Under the pieces are notes generated by a model. It was given only the letters and a program-made list of their open reading frames with translations. It ran no database searches and was not told the origin of the DNA. Both the position numbers and the translations under genes were made by a program. This document shows positions 8,901 through 16,541 of a stretch of 64,000 nucleotides of DNA, piece by piece. The DNA lies in the NCBI GenBank assembly GCA_002331385.1, contig DCYB01000002.1:158526-222525 (forward strand), in the 5' to 3' direction. The DNA comes from Comamonadaceae bacterium UBA2121. GTDB taxonomy: Bacteria > Pseudomonadota > Gammaproteobacteria > Burkholderiales > Burkholderiaceae_C. Every line of letters begins with the position of its first letter. The first letter of the stretch is position 1.

Positions 8901-9954
8901 GCGTCCGTTCCCCCATGTCTGATTCTGCGTGCTGCCCGGCGACGTCCGGCGTCGGCAGGCGATCCATGCGTGCGCCCAAGCCGTCGAAGTACTCGGCCAC
9001 AGCGCGCCATTGCGCTTCGCAGTCGTCCAGGGTGTTGATATGTTGTCTCAGGGCTTCACCACCGGGCAGTGCGCGCACATACCACGCGATGTGCTTGCGC
9101 GCGCTGCGCACGCCGGTCAATTCCCCGTATAGCTGATAGTGGTCGCGCAAGTGGTCCAGCAGCAGCCTGCGCACCTCCGCCACCAACGGCGGCGCAAGTG
9201 TCTCGCCCGTCGCCAGAAAGTGTCCGATCTCGCGGAAGATCCACGGACGGCCCTGCGCCGCGCGCCCGACCATGACCGCGTCCGCGCCGGTCAACGCCAG
9301 CACCTCGCGCGCCTTGTGCGGGCTGTTCACGTCACCATTGGCCACCACCGGCACGCGCACGGCGGCCTTCACGGCGGCGATGGTGTCGTACTCTGCCGCG
9401 CCCTTGTAGCCCTGCTCGCGCGTGCGGCCATGCACGGTGAGCATCTGGATGCCAATGGACTCGAACGCGCGCGCCAGCGTCACGGCGTTCTTGTGCTGCT
9501 GACACCAGCCGGTGCGCATCTTGAGCGTGACCGGCACATTGCGCGGCGCGCAGGCGCTCACGACGGCCTGCGCAATCTCGACCGCTAGCGCCTCGTTCTG
9601 CATCAGCGCCGATCCGGCCCATTTGTTGCAAACCTTCTTGGCGGGGCAGCCCATGTTGATGTCGATGATCTCGGCGCCACGGTCGATGTTGTAGAGCGCC
9701 GCCTCGGCCATCATGTCGGCATCGGTGCCTGCGATCTGCACTGCGATCGGGCCGGGCTCGCCGTCGTGGTTTGCCCGGCGCGAGGTCTTGAGGCTGTTCC
9801 ACAAGTCCTTGCGCGAGGTGACCATTTCACTCACCGCATATCCCGCGCCCAGCGATTTGCACAACTGGCGGAAAGGCCGGTCGGTGACACCAGCCATCGG
9901 CGCGACAAATAGATTGTTCGCCAATGGGATATGACCAATGTGCAAGGCGGGCAT
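8881..9954 (-). CDS. dusB: tRNA-dihydrouridine synthase B
   Basis: A 357-residue FMN enzyme that reduces specific uridines in tRNA D-loops. The N-terminal TIM barrel starts LANNLFVAPMAGVTDRPFRQ. The catalytic acid is C109 in the GCPAKKVCNKWAGSALM block, and the FMN-binding VVANGDVN and DAVMVGRAAQGRPW motifs follow. The ATG at 9954 is preceded by CCTATGCCC context and begins at the conserved PALHIGHI; longer openings upstream lack family similarity. It is directly followed by fis with a 20-bp overlap. Confidence 0.95.
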   Translation of the reverse strand: MPALHIGHIPLANNLFVAPMAGVTDRPFRQLCKSLGAGYAVSEMVTSRKDLWNSLKTSRRANHDGEPGPIAVQIAGTDADMMAEAALYNIDRGAEIIDINMGCPAKKVCNKWAGSALMQNEALAVEIAQAVVSACAPRNVPVTLKMRTGWCQQHKNAVTLARAFESIGIQMLTVHGRTREQGYKGAAEYDTIAAVKAAVRVPVVANGDVNSPHKAREVLALTGADAVMVGRAAQGRPWIFREIGHFLATGETLAPPLVAEVRRLLLDHLRDHYQLYGELTGVRSARKHIAWYVRALPGGEALRQHINTLDDCEAQWRAVAEYFDGLGARMDRLPTPDVAGQHAESDMGERTHEQEQH

Positions 9955-10130
9955 AGGAGGTTTTGGGAGTAAATGTGCGGCGTGGCGCTCGAGAAGAGGC
10001 AGGATTATAGCTGCCCAAATTTTAGGCAGCGCAATACCGATACAGGCGACGCGGACGGAATGCACATCACTTGACGATTTGCACAGACTGACATTTGCGC
10101 GCGCCGCACAGGCCCTACACTTGCGCCAAT

Positions 10131-10655
10131 ATGGAAATCTGGATGCATCAACTGCTGGACTGGCTCGCGCTGCCGCAATTCGGGCTGAGCACCGTTTTCG
10201 TGGTCGCGCTGCTGTCCGCCACTCTGCTGCCGCTGGGCTCAGAGCCAGCCGTGTTCGGCCTCATCAAACTCAACCCTGATTTATTCTGGCCCGCCGTGCT
10301 GGTGGCGACCGCCGGCAACACCGTGGGCGGCATGATCAGTTGGTGGATGGGCCTGGGCGCGCACAAAGCATGGAATGCAGCGCGCGCGCATCGCCGCGCA
10401 GGCCACCCGGAAGGCGAGCTCCCCAAGAAGCCGCGCGAACTCTCACGCACCGAGCGCCGCGCGCGCGTATGGCTGCGCAAGTTTGGCGCCAAGACCTGCT
10501 TTTTTAGCTGGCTACCGGTGGTGGGCGATCCGCTGTGCGCCGTTGCCGGATGGATGCGCCTGCCCTTCTGGCCCTGTGCGGGCTACATGGCCGTCGGGAA
10601 ATTCCTGCGCTATCTGGTGATGACGTCGGTGCTTCTGCACCTCATGCCGGGCTGA
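10131..10655 (+). CDS. YqaA-like membrane protein (SNARE-associated/DedA superfamily)
   Basis: A 174-residue integral membrane protein. Hydrophobic segments lie at about 14-40 and 49-72, with GNTVGGMISWWMGLG, a YqaA/DedA motif. A basic cytoplasmic loop rich in Arg/Lys (about 76-105) precedes FFSWLPVVGDPLCAVAGWMR and a last membrane helix. The superfamily includes lipid scramblase-like DedA proteins, but the specific role of YqaA proteins is not known to me. The ATG at 10131 was preferred to one at 10095, which adds a polar unconserved lead. It is divergent from dusB. Confidence 0.85.
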   Translation: MEIWMHQLLDWLALPQFGLSTVFVVALLSATLLPLGSEPAVFGLIKLNPDLFWPAVLVATAGNTVGGMISWWMGLGAHKAWNAARAHRRAGHPEGELPKKPRELSRTERRARVWLRKFGAKTCFFSWLPVVGDPLCAVAGWMRLPFWPCAGYMAVGKFLRYLVMTSVLLHLMPG

Positions 10656-10670
10656 TACGCGCAGCCGCGC

Positions 10671-11357
10671 TCACGGCAAGAATGCCGGAGACAACCAGCG
10701 CAAGCCGATCGACACCCATTGCTCGCCACCGCCCATGCGATTGCCCGCGGTGGCGTCCACCTGCACGCGCTCCGGAACGACCCAATGGCGCAAGCCGATC
10801 TGGTAGAACGGCTTGCCGTCGCCCTGGCCGAACGTCTCCGCGATCAACCAGGAGCGCTGGCTCAGTTGCGTCTCGCTGCCCAGGCCCCAGGTCACGTGCT
10901 TGCGCCCATCACCCTGATCGCGCTGCCAGCCCACGTTGGTGTGCAGCACCACGCGGTCGTCCGCCAATGAAACGCTGAACGGCACGTAGCCATACCAGCT
11001 CGCACCACCCCGCTCGCGGGGATTGCGCACGGTGCCCAGCGCAAGGCCCCAGCCCCAGCCGTTGGCCTCCAGCGGCTTGAACAGCGTCTTGCCCTGCAGC
11101 ACCAGCGCCGTGGTGTGTGTAGCGCCCTGCGTGCGCGTGGCACCAGCGCCGACGGTCACCTCCAGATTGCCGGTGAAGTTGCACGCGGGCTGCACCCAAA
11201 ATTCGTTGCCCACGCCCTTGTCATGCCGCGCCCAGCTTTCGACCTGACACGCCTTGTCATCGACGATGCGTGCATCGTCCGTGATCATCGGGCGCGCCGC
11301 GTGTACCTGCGCGCATACGCACAGCAGGCCCATGCCCGTCAGGGCCATCCTGATCAT
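10671..11357 (-). CDS. Exported protein of unknown function
   Basis: About 228 residues. An N-terminal signal peptide (MIRMALTGMGLLCVCAQVHA) is followed by a sequence rich in short alternating hydrophobic stretches, aromatic residues and glycine, suggesting a beta-rich periplasmic or outer-membrane protein. Two cysteines (DDKACQVE and PACNFTG) could form a disulfide. The ATG at 11357 has a GGAG sequence nine bases upstream and fits a signal peptide; an in-frame ATG at 11372 is possible. It stands alone, convergent with the YqaA-like gene by 15 bp. I do not recognise a function. Confidence 0.65.
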   Translation of the reverse strand: MIRMALTGMGLLCVCAQVHAARPMITDDARIVDDKACQVESWARHDKGVGNEFWVQPACNFTGNLEVTVGAGATRTQGATHTTALVLQGKTLFKPLEANGWGWGLALGTVRNPRERGGASWYGYVPFSVSLADDRVVLHTNVGWQRDQGDGRKHVTWGLGSETQLSQRSWLIAETFGQGDGKPFYQIGLRHWVVPERVQVDATAGNRMGGGEQWVSIGLRWLSPAFLP

Positions 11358-11448
11358 TGCAGTCGTCTCCATGGCAGTCCACCCGTCCGAGTCCAGATCG
11401 CGCCATTGTGCCTTTGCCGCGATGCATTCTGATGAACGCCGCAATCCG

Positions 11449-12450
11449 TCAATCCACCTGCAGTCCCAATTGCTGCGTCAGGCGCGCAAAGCGCTCCATG
11501 TCGTCCTGTATCTGCCCGGCAAATTCCGCTGGCGTTTGCCGCACCGGTGCATAGCCCTGCGCAGACAGTGCCTGCTGCATCGCAGGCTCGTCCACGATCT
11601 GTGTGAGCACCGCGTGCCATTGCTGCACCACCGCATCGGGCGTGGCGGCGGGCGCGAGCAAGCCGTGCCACTGCTGCGTCTCGAATCCCGGCGCGCCCTG
11701 CTCGGCCACCGTGGGCACATCGGGCATCTGCGCCAGACGCCTGGCCGAAGTGACGGCGATGGCACGCACCCGCCCGGCTTCGATCAACTGCGCCGCGCTG
11801 CTGGCCGTCACCACGCCAAGCGGCACCTCGCCGCCTGCGACCGCCGTGATGGCGGGACCGCAGCCTTTGTAGGGCACATGCTGCAAGGGCACATGCACCG
11901 CGCGGGAGAGCATTTCTCCGGCCAGATGCTGCGGCGTGCCATTGCCGCACGACGCAAACGGAATGGGCGCGTGCTGCGTCGCACCGTGCAGCTCGGCCAC
12001 CACGTCGCGGAGTTGCGTGTAACCGCTGGCCTGCGGCACCACCAGCACCGAGGCAATCGTGCCGGCATTGAAGACGGCCTTGAAATCACGCTTCGGATCG
12101 AAATCCAGATGGCGATACACGCCCGGATTGATGGCAAACGAGCTGTTCACCATCAGCAGCGTGGCGCCGTCGGGCGCGGCCTGCGCCACATGGCGCGCGC
12201 CGATGTTGCCGCTGGCGCCGGGGCGGTTTTCCACCACCACGGTCTGGCCCAGACGCTCCTGCATTGCCGCGCCCAGTCTGCGCGCCAGCAGGTCCGTTCC
12301 GCCCCCCGCAGGAAACGTCACGATGATGGTGATGGGATGGTCAAAGCGCACGCCCGCTGTCACGGTGCGGGTCAGCCACACGCCCAGCGCAAGTGCCGCC
12401 GCCACACCGATCACCGCCCAACCTGCCGCCCGACGCGTCCACTTCATCAT
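11449..12450 (-). CDS. Bug-family (TctC) periplasmic solute receptor
   Basis: A 333-residue tripartite-tricarboxylate-transporter-type receptor. After an N-terminal hydrophobic segment (VIGVAAALALGVWL) comes ITIIVTFPAGGGTDLLARRL, then VVVENRPGASGNIGA, and VPYKGCGPAITAVAGGEV, the standard Bug ligand-pocket motifs. GGAGG lies 3 bases before the ATG at 12450 and 6 before that at 12447, so initiation occurs at one of these. It starts 40 bp after nadC on the same strand and is likely co-transcribed. No TctA/TctB membrane genes are present. The ligand is unknown; the context suggests an NAD precursor, which is inference. Confidence 0.88.
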   Translation of the reverse strand: MMKWTRRAAGWAVIGVAAALALGVWLTRTVTAGVRFDHPITIIVTFPAGGGTDLLARRLGAAMQERLGQTVVVENRPGASGNIGARHVAQAAPDGATLLMVNSSFAINPGVYRHLDFDPKRDFKAVFNAGTIASVLVVPQASGYTQLRDVVAELHGATQHAPIPFASCGNGTPQHLAGEMLSRAVHVPLQHVPYKGCGPAITAVAGGEVPLGVVTASSAAQLIEAGRVRAIAVTSARRLAQMPDVPTVAEQGAPGFETQQWHGLLAPAATPDAVVQQWHAVLTQIVDEPAMQQALSAQGYAPVRQTPAEFAGQIQDDMERFARLTQQLGLQVD

Positions 12451-12490
12451 CAACCTCCGATCACGCCAATCAGCCGCATCGCCGTCGCGT

Positions 12491-13360
12491 TCATGCATCC
12501 AGTCCGATGTCGAGCACGCGCGCGCTGTGCGTGAGCCAGCCCACCGCGATCTGGTCCACGCCCGTCGCGGCCACTGCCGCTGCGGTGTCGGGGGTGATGC
12601 GCCCGGACGCCTCCGTGATGGCCTTGCCCTTGGCCATGGCCACGGCGGTACGCAAATCGTCCAGCCCCATGTTGTCGAGCAGCACCACGTCCACGCCCAG
12701 ATCGAGGGCCACCTGCAACTGCGCCAGCGTGTCCACTTCCAGCTCGATCTTCACCATGTGCCCCACCCCCGCACGGGCACGCGCCACGGCGTGCTCCACG
12801 CCGCCCGCGAGCGCGATGTGGTTGTCCTTGATGAGCACCGCGTCGTCCAGCCCGAAGCGGTGATTGCTGCCGCCGCCCACGCGCACCGCATATTTCTGCA
12901 GCGCGCGCAGACCGGGCATGGTCTTGCGTGTGCACGTCACGCGCGCCCCAAAGGGCGCAATCGCCTGCGCGATGGAGTGCGTGGCCGTCGCCACGCCGCT
13001 CAGGTGGCACAGATAGTTCAACGCCACGCGCTCCGCCGTCAGGATGGCGCGGCTCTTGCCACGGATGCGCGCAATCTCCATGCCGGGGCGCAGCACCGTG
13101 CCGTCGCCGCAGGTCACGTCAAACGCCATGCGCGGATCCATCAAGGTGAAGGCGATGCGCGCCAGATCCAGCCCCGCCAACACGCCTTCCTGGCGCGCCA
13201 CCAGACGCAACTCGTCCGTGGCGTCGGCGGGGACGATGGTGTCAGTCGTCAGGTCGCCCGCGCGGCCCAGATCCTCCAGCAGCGCCATGCGCACCATGGG
13301 CTCCAGCATCACGTCGGGCAGCGAAGGGACGGGCAAGGCAGCGGTGTGATTAATGCTCAT
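12491..13360 (-). CDS. nadC: Quinolinate phosphoribosyltransferase (nicotinate-nucleotide pyrophosphorylase)
   Basis: A 289-residue enzyme that makes nicotinate mononucleotide from quinolinate and PRPP in de novo NAD synthesis. Motifs include ALLEDLGRAGDLTTD, ALNYLCHLSGVATAT, TCTRKTMPGLRALQKYAV, GGGSNHRFGLDDAVLIKDNH and EASGRITPDTA near the end. The start ATG at 13358-13360 lies inside an operator-like palindrome (13353-13369), and no Shine-Dalgarno sequence precedes it, so the start could be slightly different. nadA and nadB are not adjacent. An NrtR-like regulator gene lies directly upstream on the same strand. Confidence 0.96.
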   Translation of the reverse strand: MSINHTAALPVPSLPDVMLEPMVRMALLEDLGRAGDLTTDTIVPADATDELRLVARQEGVLAGLDLARIAFTLMDPRMAFDVTCGDGTVLRPGMEIARIRGKSRAILTAERVALNYLCHLSGVATATHSIAQAIAPFGARVTCTRKTMPGLRALQKYAVRVGGGSNHRFGLDDAVLIKDNHIALAGGVEHAVARARAGVGHMVKIELEVDTLAQLQVALDLGVDVVLLDNMGLDDLRTAVAMAKGKAITEASGRITPDTAAAVAATGVDQIAVGWLTHSARVLDIGLDA

Positions 13361-13369
13361 ATTGAGTAT
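13353..13369. promoter_or_regulatory. Operator-like palindrome 1 at the nadC start
   Basis: The 17-bp site ATGCTCATATTGAGTAT is an imperfect inverted repeat with the right arm TTGAGTAT. It overlaps the nadC start codon and matches a second site at 13417-13433 in 14 of 17 positions, in the same orientation. Its position between an NrtR-like gene and nadC suggests an NrtR operator. I have not verified it against a known NrtR consensus. Confidence 0.6.
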
Positions 13370-13416
13370 TTCAATGGTAAAAAAAGAGGCGCAATTCCAC
13401 AGTCAGCGCGCAATTT

Positions 13417-13433
13417 ATGCTGAAGTTGAGTAT
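13417..13433. promoter_or_regulatory. Operator-like palindrome 2 upstream of nadC
   Basis: The site ATGCTGAAGTTGAGTAT is the second copy of the element at 13353-13369, with centres 64 bp (about six helical turns) apart. On the nadC strand it overlaps TATACT, a possible -10 box. Two in-phase copies suit repression by a dimeric regulator. Confidence 0.6.
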
Positions 13434-13500
13434 ATCTATTATTCGATGATCGCGTGCAGGTTGCACTGCTTCCATGTAATCACCAAAAATGGCGAGGTCT

Positions 13501-14445
13501 TCAGCTGCGCGCCAGCGGCAGCTTGTTGCCCGACATGGCGCGTTCCAGAATCACGTTGCGCCGGAACCGGTACAGCTTGGCCGGGCGACCGGCTGTGCCC
13601 AGCGCGACCTGTCCGGTCTCTTCCACCAGCGCCTGTTGTTCCATCTGGCGGCGGAAATTCTGCTTGTGCAGGCCGCGCCCGGCCAGCGCCTCCACCGTCT
13701 GCTGCAACTGCAGCAAGGAAAACTCCGGCGGCATCAGCTCGAACACCACCGGGCGGTATTTGATCTTCGCGCGCAAACGCGCCATGCCCGTCGCCAGAAT
13801 GCGCCGATGGTCGTGCCCCATGGCTTCACCCGGCAGCCAGTCCACCGACGGCTTCTTGCGTGCCGAGCGCCCCCGCGCCGATTCGGCCACCAGACCTGCT
13901 TCGAACAGCAGCTCATAGCGCTGCAGCACCAGCTCTTCGTTCCAGGCGTTGTCCTCCAGCCCGAACATCACCGCCACCCGCTGCCAGCGCGCGCTGCGTT
14001 GGGCGCGGTCATCGGCCAGCTTGCTCCAGGCGCGCAAGCGCGGAATGACCTCGTCCGCCACCAGCGCACAGTCACCCGCGCGCCAGTCCTCCCACGGGAA
14101 GTAGCGATACCAGTCCTGCCAGCCGTCCTGCGCAGGCGCGCCGGACTCGTCCTCTTCGCGCGTCAGCCCCAGATAGCTGATGGAGATGGCCCGCATGCCC
14201 AGCGCGTCCGAGCGATCGCGATCCGGAAACGTATAGAGCTGCTCCACATAGCCCAGCGGATGGTGCGTCTGGCTCTCCACCCACGCGCGCAGGCTGGCCT
14301 GCAACGACCGGTGGTCCGGCGAAAACGGCCCCGCCGGCAAGGTCAGCCCACCCTGCGTCGTCAGCACGCGCGGCTCGCCTGCGGTCACCGCCGCCAGGAC
14401 GGCGACCAGATCGGCCTGAACAAGGTGCTGGGGGGACAAATTCAC
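13501..14445 (-). CDS. nrtR: NrtR-like Nudix-domain transcriptional regulator of NAD synthesis
   Basis: A 314-residue protein with an N-terminal Nudix-like domain (about 1-150) and a C-terminal winged-helix domain. The Nudix box region reads LPAGPF, then RSLQASLRAWVESQT, then PLGYVEQLYTF. The usual REx2EE metal-binding core is replaced by RAWVES, so hydrolase activity is probably lost, as in NrtR repressors that sense ADP-ribose-type ligands. The C-terminal part (FELMPPEFSLLQLQQTVEAL and GRPAKLYRFRRNVI) matches the NrtR winged helix. The start is GTG at 14445 without a clear ribosome site. It lies 140 bp upstream of nadC on the same strand. The function is inferred from architecture plus neighbour. 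Confidence 0.82.
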   Translation of the reverse strand: MNLSPQHLVQADLVAVLAAVTAGEPRVLTTQGGLTLPAGPFSPDHRSLQASLRAWVESQTHHPLGYVEQLYTFPDRDRSDALGMRAISISYLGLTREEDESGAPAQDGWQDWYRYFPWEDWRAGDCALVADEVIPRLRAWSKLADDRAQRSARWQRVAVMFGLEDNAWNEELVLQRYELLFEAGLVAESARGRSARKKPSVDWLPGEAMGHDHRRILATGMARLRAKIKYRPVVFELMPPEFSLLQLQQTVEALAGRGLHKQNFRRQMEQQALVEETGQVALGTAGRPAKLYRFRRNVILERAMSGNKLPLARS

Positions 14446-14614
14446 GATGGGAACGCAGGAGCAATAGTCATGGGACGTGGATGAGTTTAGTCGATGCCGG
14501 AGTCCGTCCTGCGCCCCGCCTCACACACAACCAAATGTCATATCTTGATGATGATTTCTCCCTACCCTTTTATTTCCAACCGCCTAAATTTCTTCCTATT
14601 GCAAAGGGACAGGC

Positions 14615-15505
14615 ATGAATATTGGTTTTATCGGTTTGGGACGAATGGGCTTCTCACTGGCGCGTTCGCTGTTGCGCAACCAGCAACCGGTCACGGTGTA
14701 CGACATCAACGCGGATGTGGTGCGCCAACTGGTGGCCGAGGGCGCCACGCAGGCGGCGGATGTGGCCAGTCTGTGCCAGGGCAGCGACCTCGTCTTCAGC
14801 ATGCTGCCCGGCCCACGCCAGGTCAGGCAGGTGGCGCTGGGTGAGAACGGCATCGTGCAGCACCTCCCGCCGGGCGCGATTTACATCGACATGAGCACCA
14901 TCGACGTGGACACCGTGGACGCGCTGGCAGATGCCTGCGCCGCCGCGGGCATCCATTTTGGCGATGCCCCCGTCGGGCGGCTGGCAATGCACGCGGATCG
15001 CGGCGAATCGCTGTTCATGCTGGGCATCGACGAGCAGCATCTGCCCGCCGTCGAACCCGTGCTCTACAAGATGGGCACCACCATCTACCACTGCGGCAAG
15101 GCGGGCAGCGGCACGCGCACCAAGATCATCAACAACATGATGGTGCTGTGCTATTGCCAGATCAACTCCGAGGCGCTGGTGCTGGCCAAGTCGCTGGGAC
15201 TGGATCTGCAAAAGACCTTCGACGTGCTGACCAACACCACGGCCAGCAATGGTCAGCTCAAGGAGAAGTGGCCCAAGAAAGTGCTGGCGGGCGATCTGAC
15301 GCCGGGTTTTGACATCACGCTCGGCTACAAGGACATCTCGCTCGCCTCCAGCGCAGGCGCAGCCACACAGACCGCCCTGCCCGTCTGCGACACGACCAAG
15401 AACATCTTCCGCATGGCGCTCGCCGCTGGCAAGGCGGGACAGGACACCTCGTGCCTGACCGACTTCTGGGCCGAGGCCAACGGCATCGACAAGCTGCGGC
15501 TGTAA
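14615..15505 (+). CDS. NAD(P)-dependent 3-hydroxyisobutyrate-dehydrogenase-family oxidoreductase (first)
   Basis: A 296-residue beta-hydroxyacid dehydrogenase. The Rossmann motif GFIGLGRMGFSLARSL opens the protein, the cofactor half continues to IYIDMSTIDVDTV, and the substrate/catalytic motif is GSGTRTKIINNMMVL with the conserved lysine. The family oxidises short hydroxyacids or reduces semialdehydes such as methylmalonate, succinate or tartronate semialdehyde. It starts the plus-strand catabolic run, with a Bug receptor 37 bp downstream and an aldehyde dehydrogenase after that. The actual substrate cannot be read off. It is divergent from nrtR. Confidence 0.85.
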   Translation: MNIGFIGLGRMGFSLARSLLRNQQPVTVYDINADVVRQLVAEGATQAADVASLCQGSDLVFSMLPGPRQVRQVALGENGIVQHLPPGAIYIDMSTIDVDTVDALADACAAAGIHFGDAPVGRLAMHADRGESLFMLGIDEQHLPAVEPVLYKMGTTIYHCGKAGSGTRTKIINNMMVLCYCQINSEALVLAKSLGLDLQKTFDVLTNTTASNGQLKEKWPKKVLAGDLTPGFDITLGYKDISLASSAGAATQTALPVCDTTKNIFRMALAAGKAGQDTSCLTDFWAEANGIDKLRL

Positions 15506-15542
15506 ACGCATTCACATTCAAAAGATCAAGGAGACAACCACC

Positions 15543-16526
15543 ATGCCATTGAAGCGACGTACCCTTCTCGCGGCCGCCGCACTGTGCGCAGGCACCGGCC
15601 TGTTGGCCGCAGCCCCCGCCGTCGCGGCCTATCCGGACAAGCCCGTCACCATCTATGTCGGCTTCTCCGCAGGCGGCCCCACCGACATGGTCGCCCGCGT
15701 TTTGGCAGAAAAGCTCAGTCAGAAATTCGGCCAGAGTTTCGTCATCGACAACCGCGCGGGCGCCAGCGGGGCCGTGGCCGCCAATCTGGTGAAGAAAGCG
15801 CCAGCGGACGGCTACACGCTGATGCTGGGCAGCAGCAGCACGCTGTCGATCATTCCGTTCGTGCAAAAGGGCATCCAGTACGACTCCATCAAAGATTTCA
15901 CACCCATCGCGCTGGTCGCCAGCTATCCGTACTACCTCACGGTTCCGGCGAATTCGAAGTTCAAGACCTACGACGATCTGGTGACCTTTGGCCGGGGCAA
16001 GGACAACCACCTGAGTTACGCCTCCGCAGGCAACGGCGCCGTCAATCACCTGGCGGGCGAATGGTTCAAGAACGACACCAAGATCAACGCGCTGCACGTT
16101 CCCTACAAGGGCGACTCTGCCGCCATCACCGACCTGATCGCCGGGCGTGTGGACTTCGCCTTCCTCGCGGGCGTCGTCGCCATTCCCCAGGTCACTGCGG
16201 GCAAGCTGCGCATTCTGGCCTCAGCCAGCGCATCGCCCGACCGGGGCCAGAAGGACACGCTGGTCATCGGCCAGCAAAAGCTGCCCGGGTTTGCCGCCGA
16301 ACCATGGAACGGCCTGATGGGCCCGGCAGGTGTTTCCCCGGACATCGTCACCCAACTGAACACCGCCGTGAACGAGATCATGGGCAGCCCCGAGGTCAAG
16401 GCCAAACTGCTCACGCTCGACCAGTATCCGTTCACCGGCTCGCCCGCACAGTTCACCGACTTCATCCAGAAGCAGTCTGCGCATTGGGCCGGCGTCATCA
16501 AAAAATCCCACATCGTGCTGGACTGA
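15543..16526 (+). CDS. Bug-family (TctC) periplasmic solute receptor
   Basis: A 327-residue receptor. A signal peptide with paired arginines (MPLKRRTLLAAAALCAG) ends near APAVAA. The mature part starts YPDKPVTIYVGFSAGGPTDM and contains FVIDNRAGASGAVAAN and VPYKGDSAAITDLIAGRV, the ligand-pocket motifs of Bug proteins. These capture carboxylates or related small molecules, but no TctA/TctB permease is encoded here. An AAGGAG-type ribosome site precedes the ATG. It lies between two oxidoreductase genes and probably binds the substrate or precursor of the encoded pathway, which is an inference from position. Confidence 0.9.
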   Translation: MPLKRRTLLAAAALCAGTGLLAAAPAVAAYPDKPVTIYVGFSAGGPTDMVARVLAEKLSQKFGQSFVIDNRAGASGAVAANLVKKAPADGYTLMLGSSSTLSIIPFVQKGIQYDSIKDFTPIALVASYPYYLTVPANSKFKTYDDLVTFGRGKDNHLSYASAGNGAVNHLAGEWFKNDTKINALHVPYKGDSAAITDLIAGRVDFAFLAGVVAIPQVTAGKLRILASASASPDRGQKDTLVIGQQKLPGFAAEPWNGLMGPAGVSPDIVTQLNTAVNEIMGSPEVKAKLLTLDQYPFTGSPAQFTDFIQKQSAHWAGVIKKSHIVLD

Positions 16527-16541
16527 GCGGAGCGCACACGC

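Noticed and set aside
11254..13423. Long plus-strand frames opposite the Bug receptor and nadC
   Set aside because: Shadow frames of two well-supported minus-strand genes, low-complexity Arg/His sequence.
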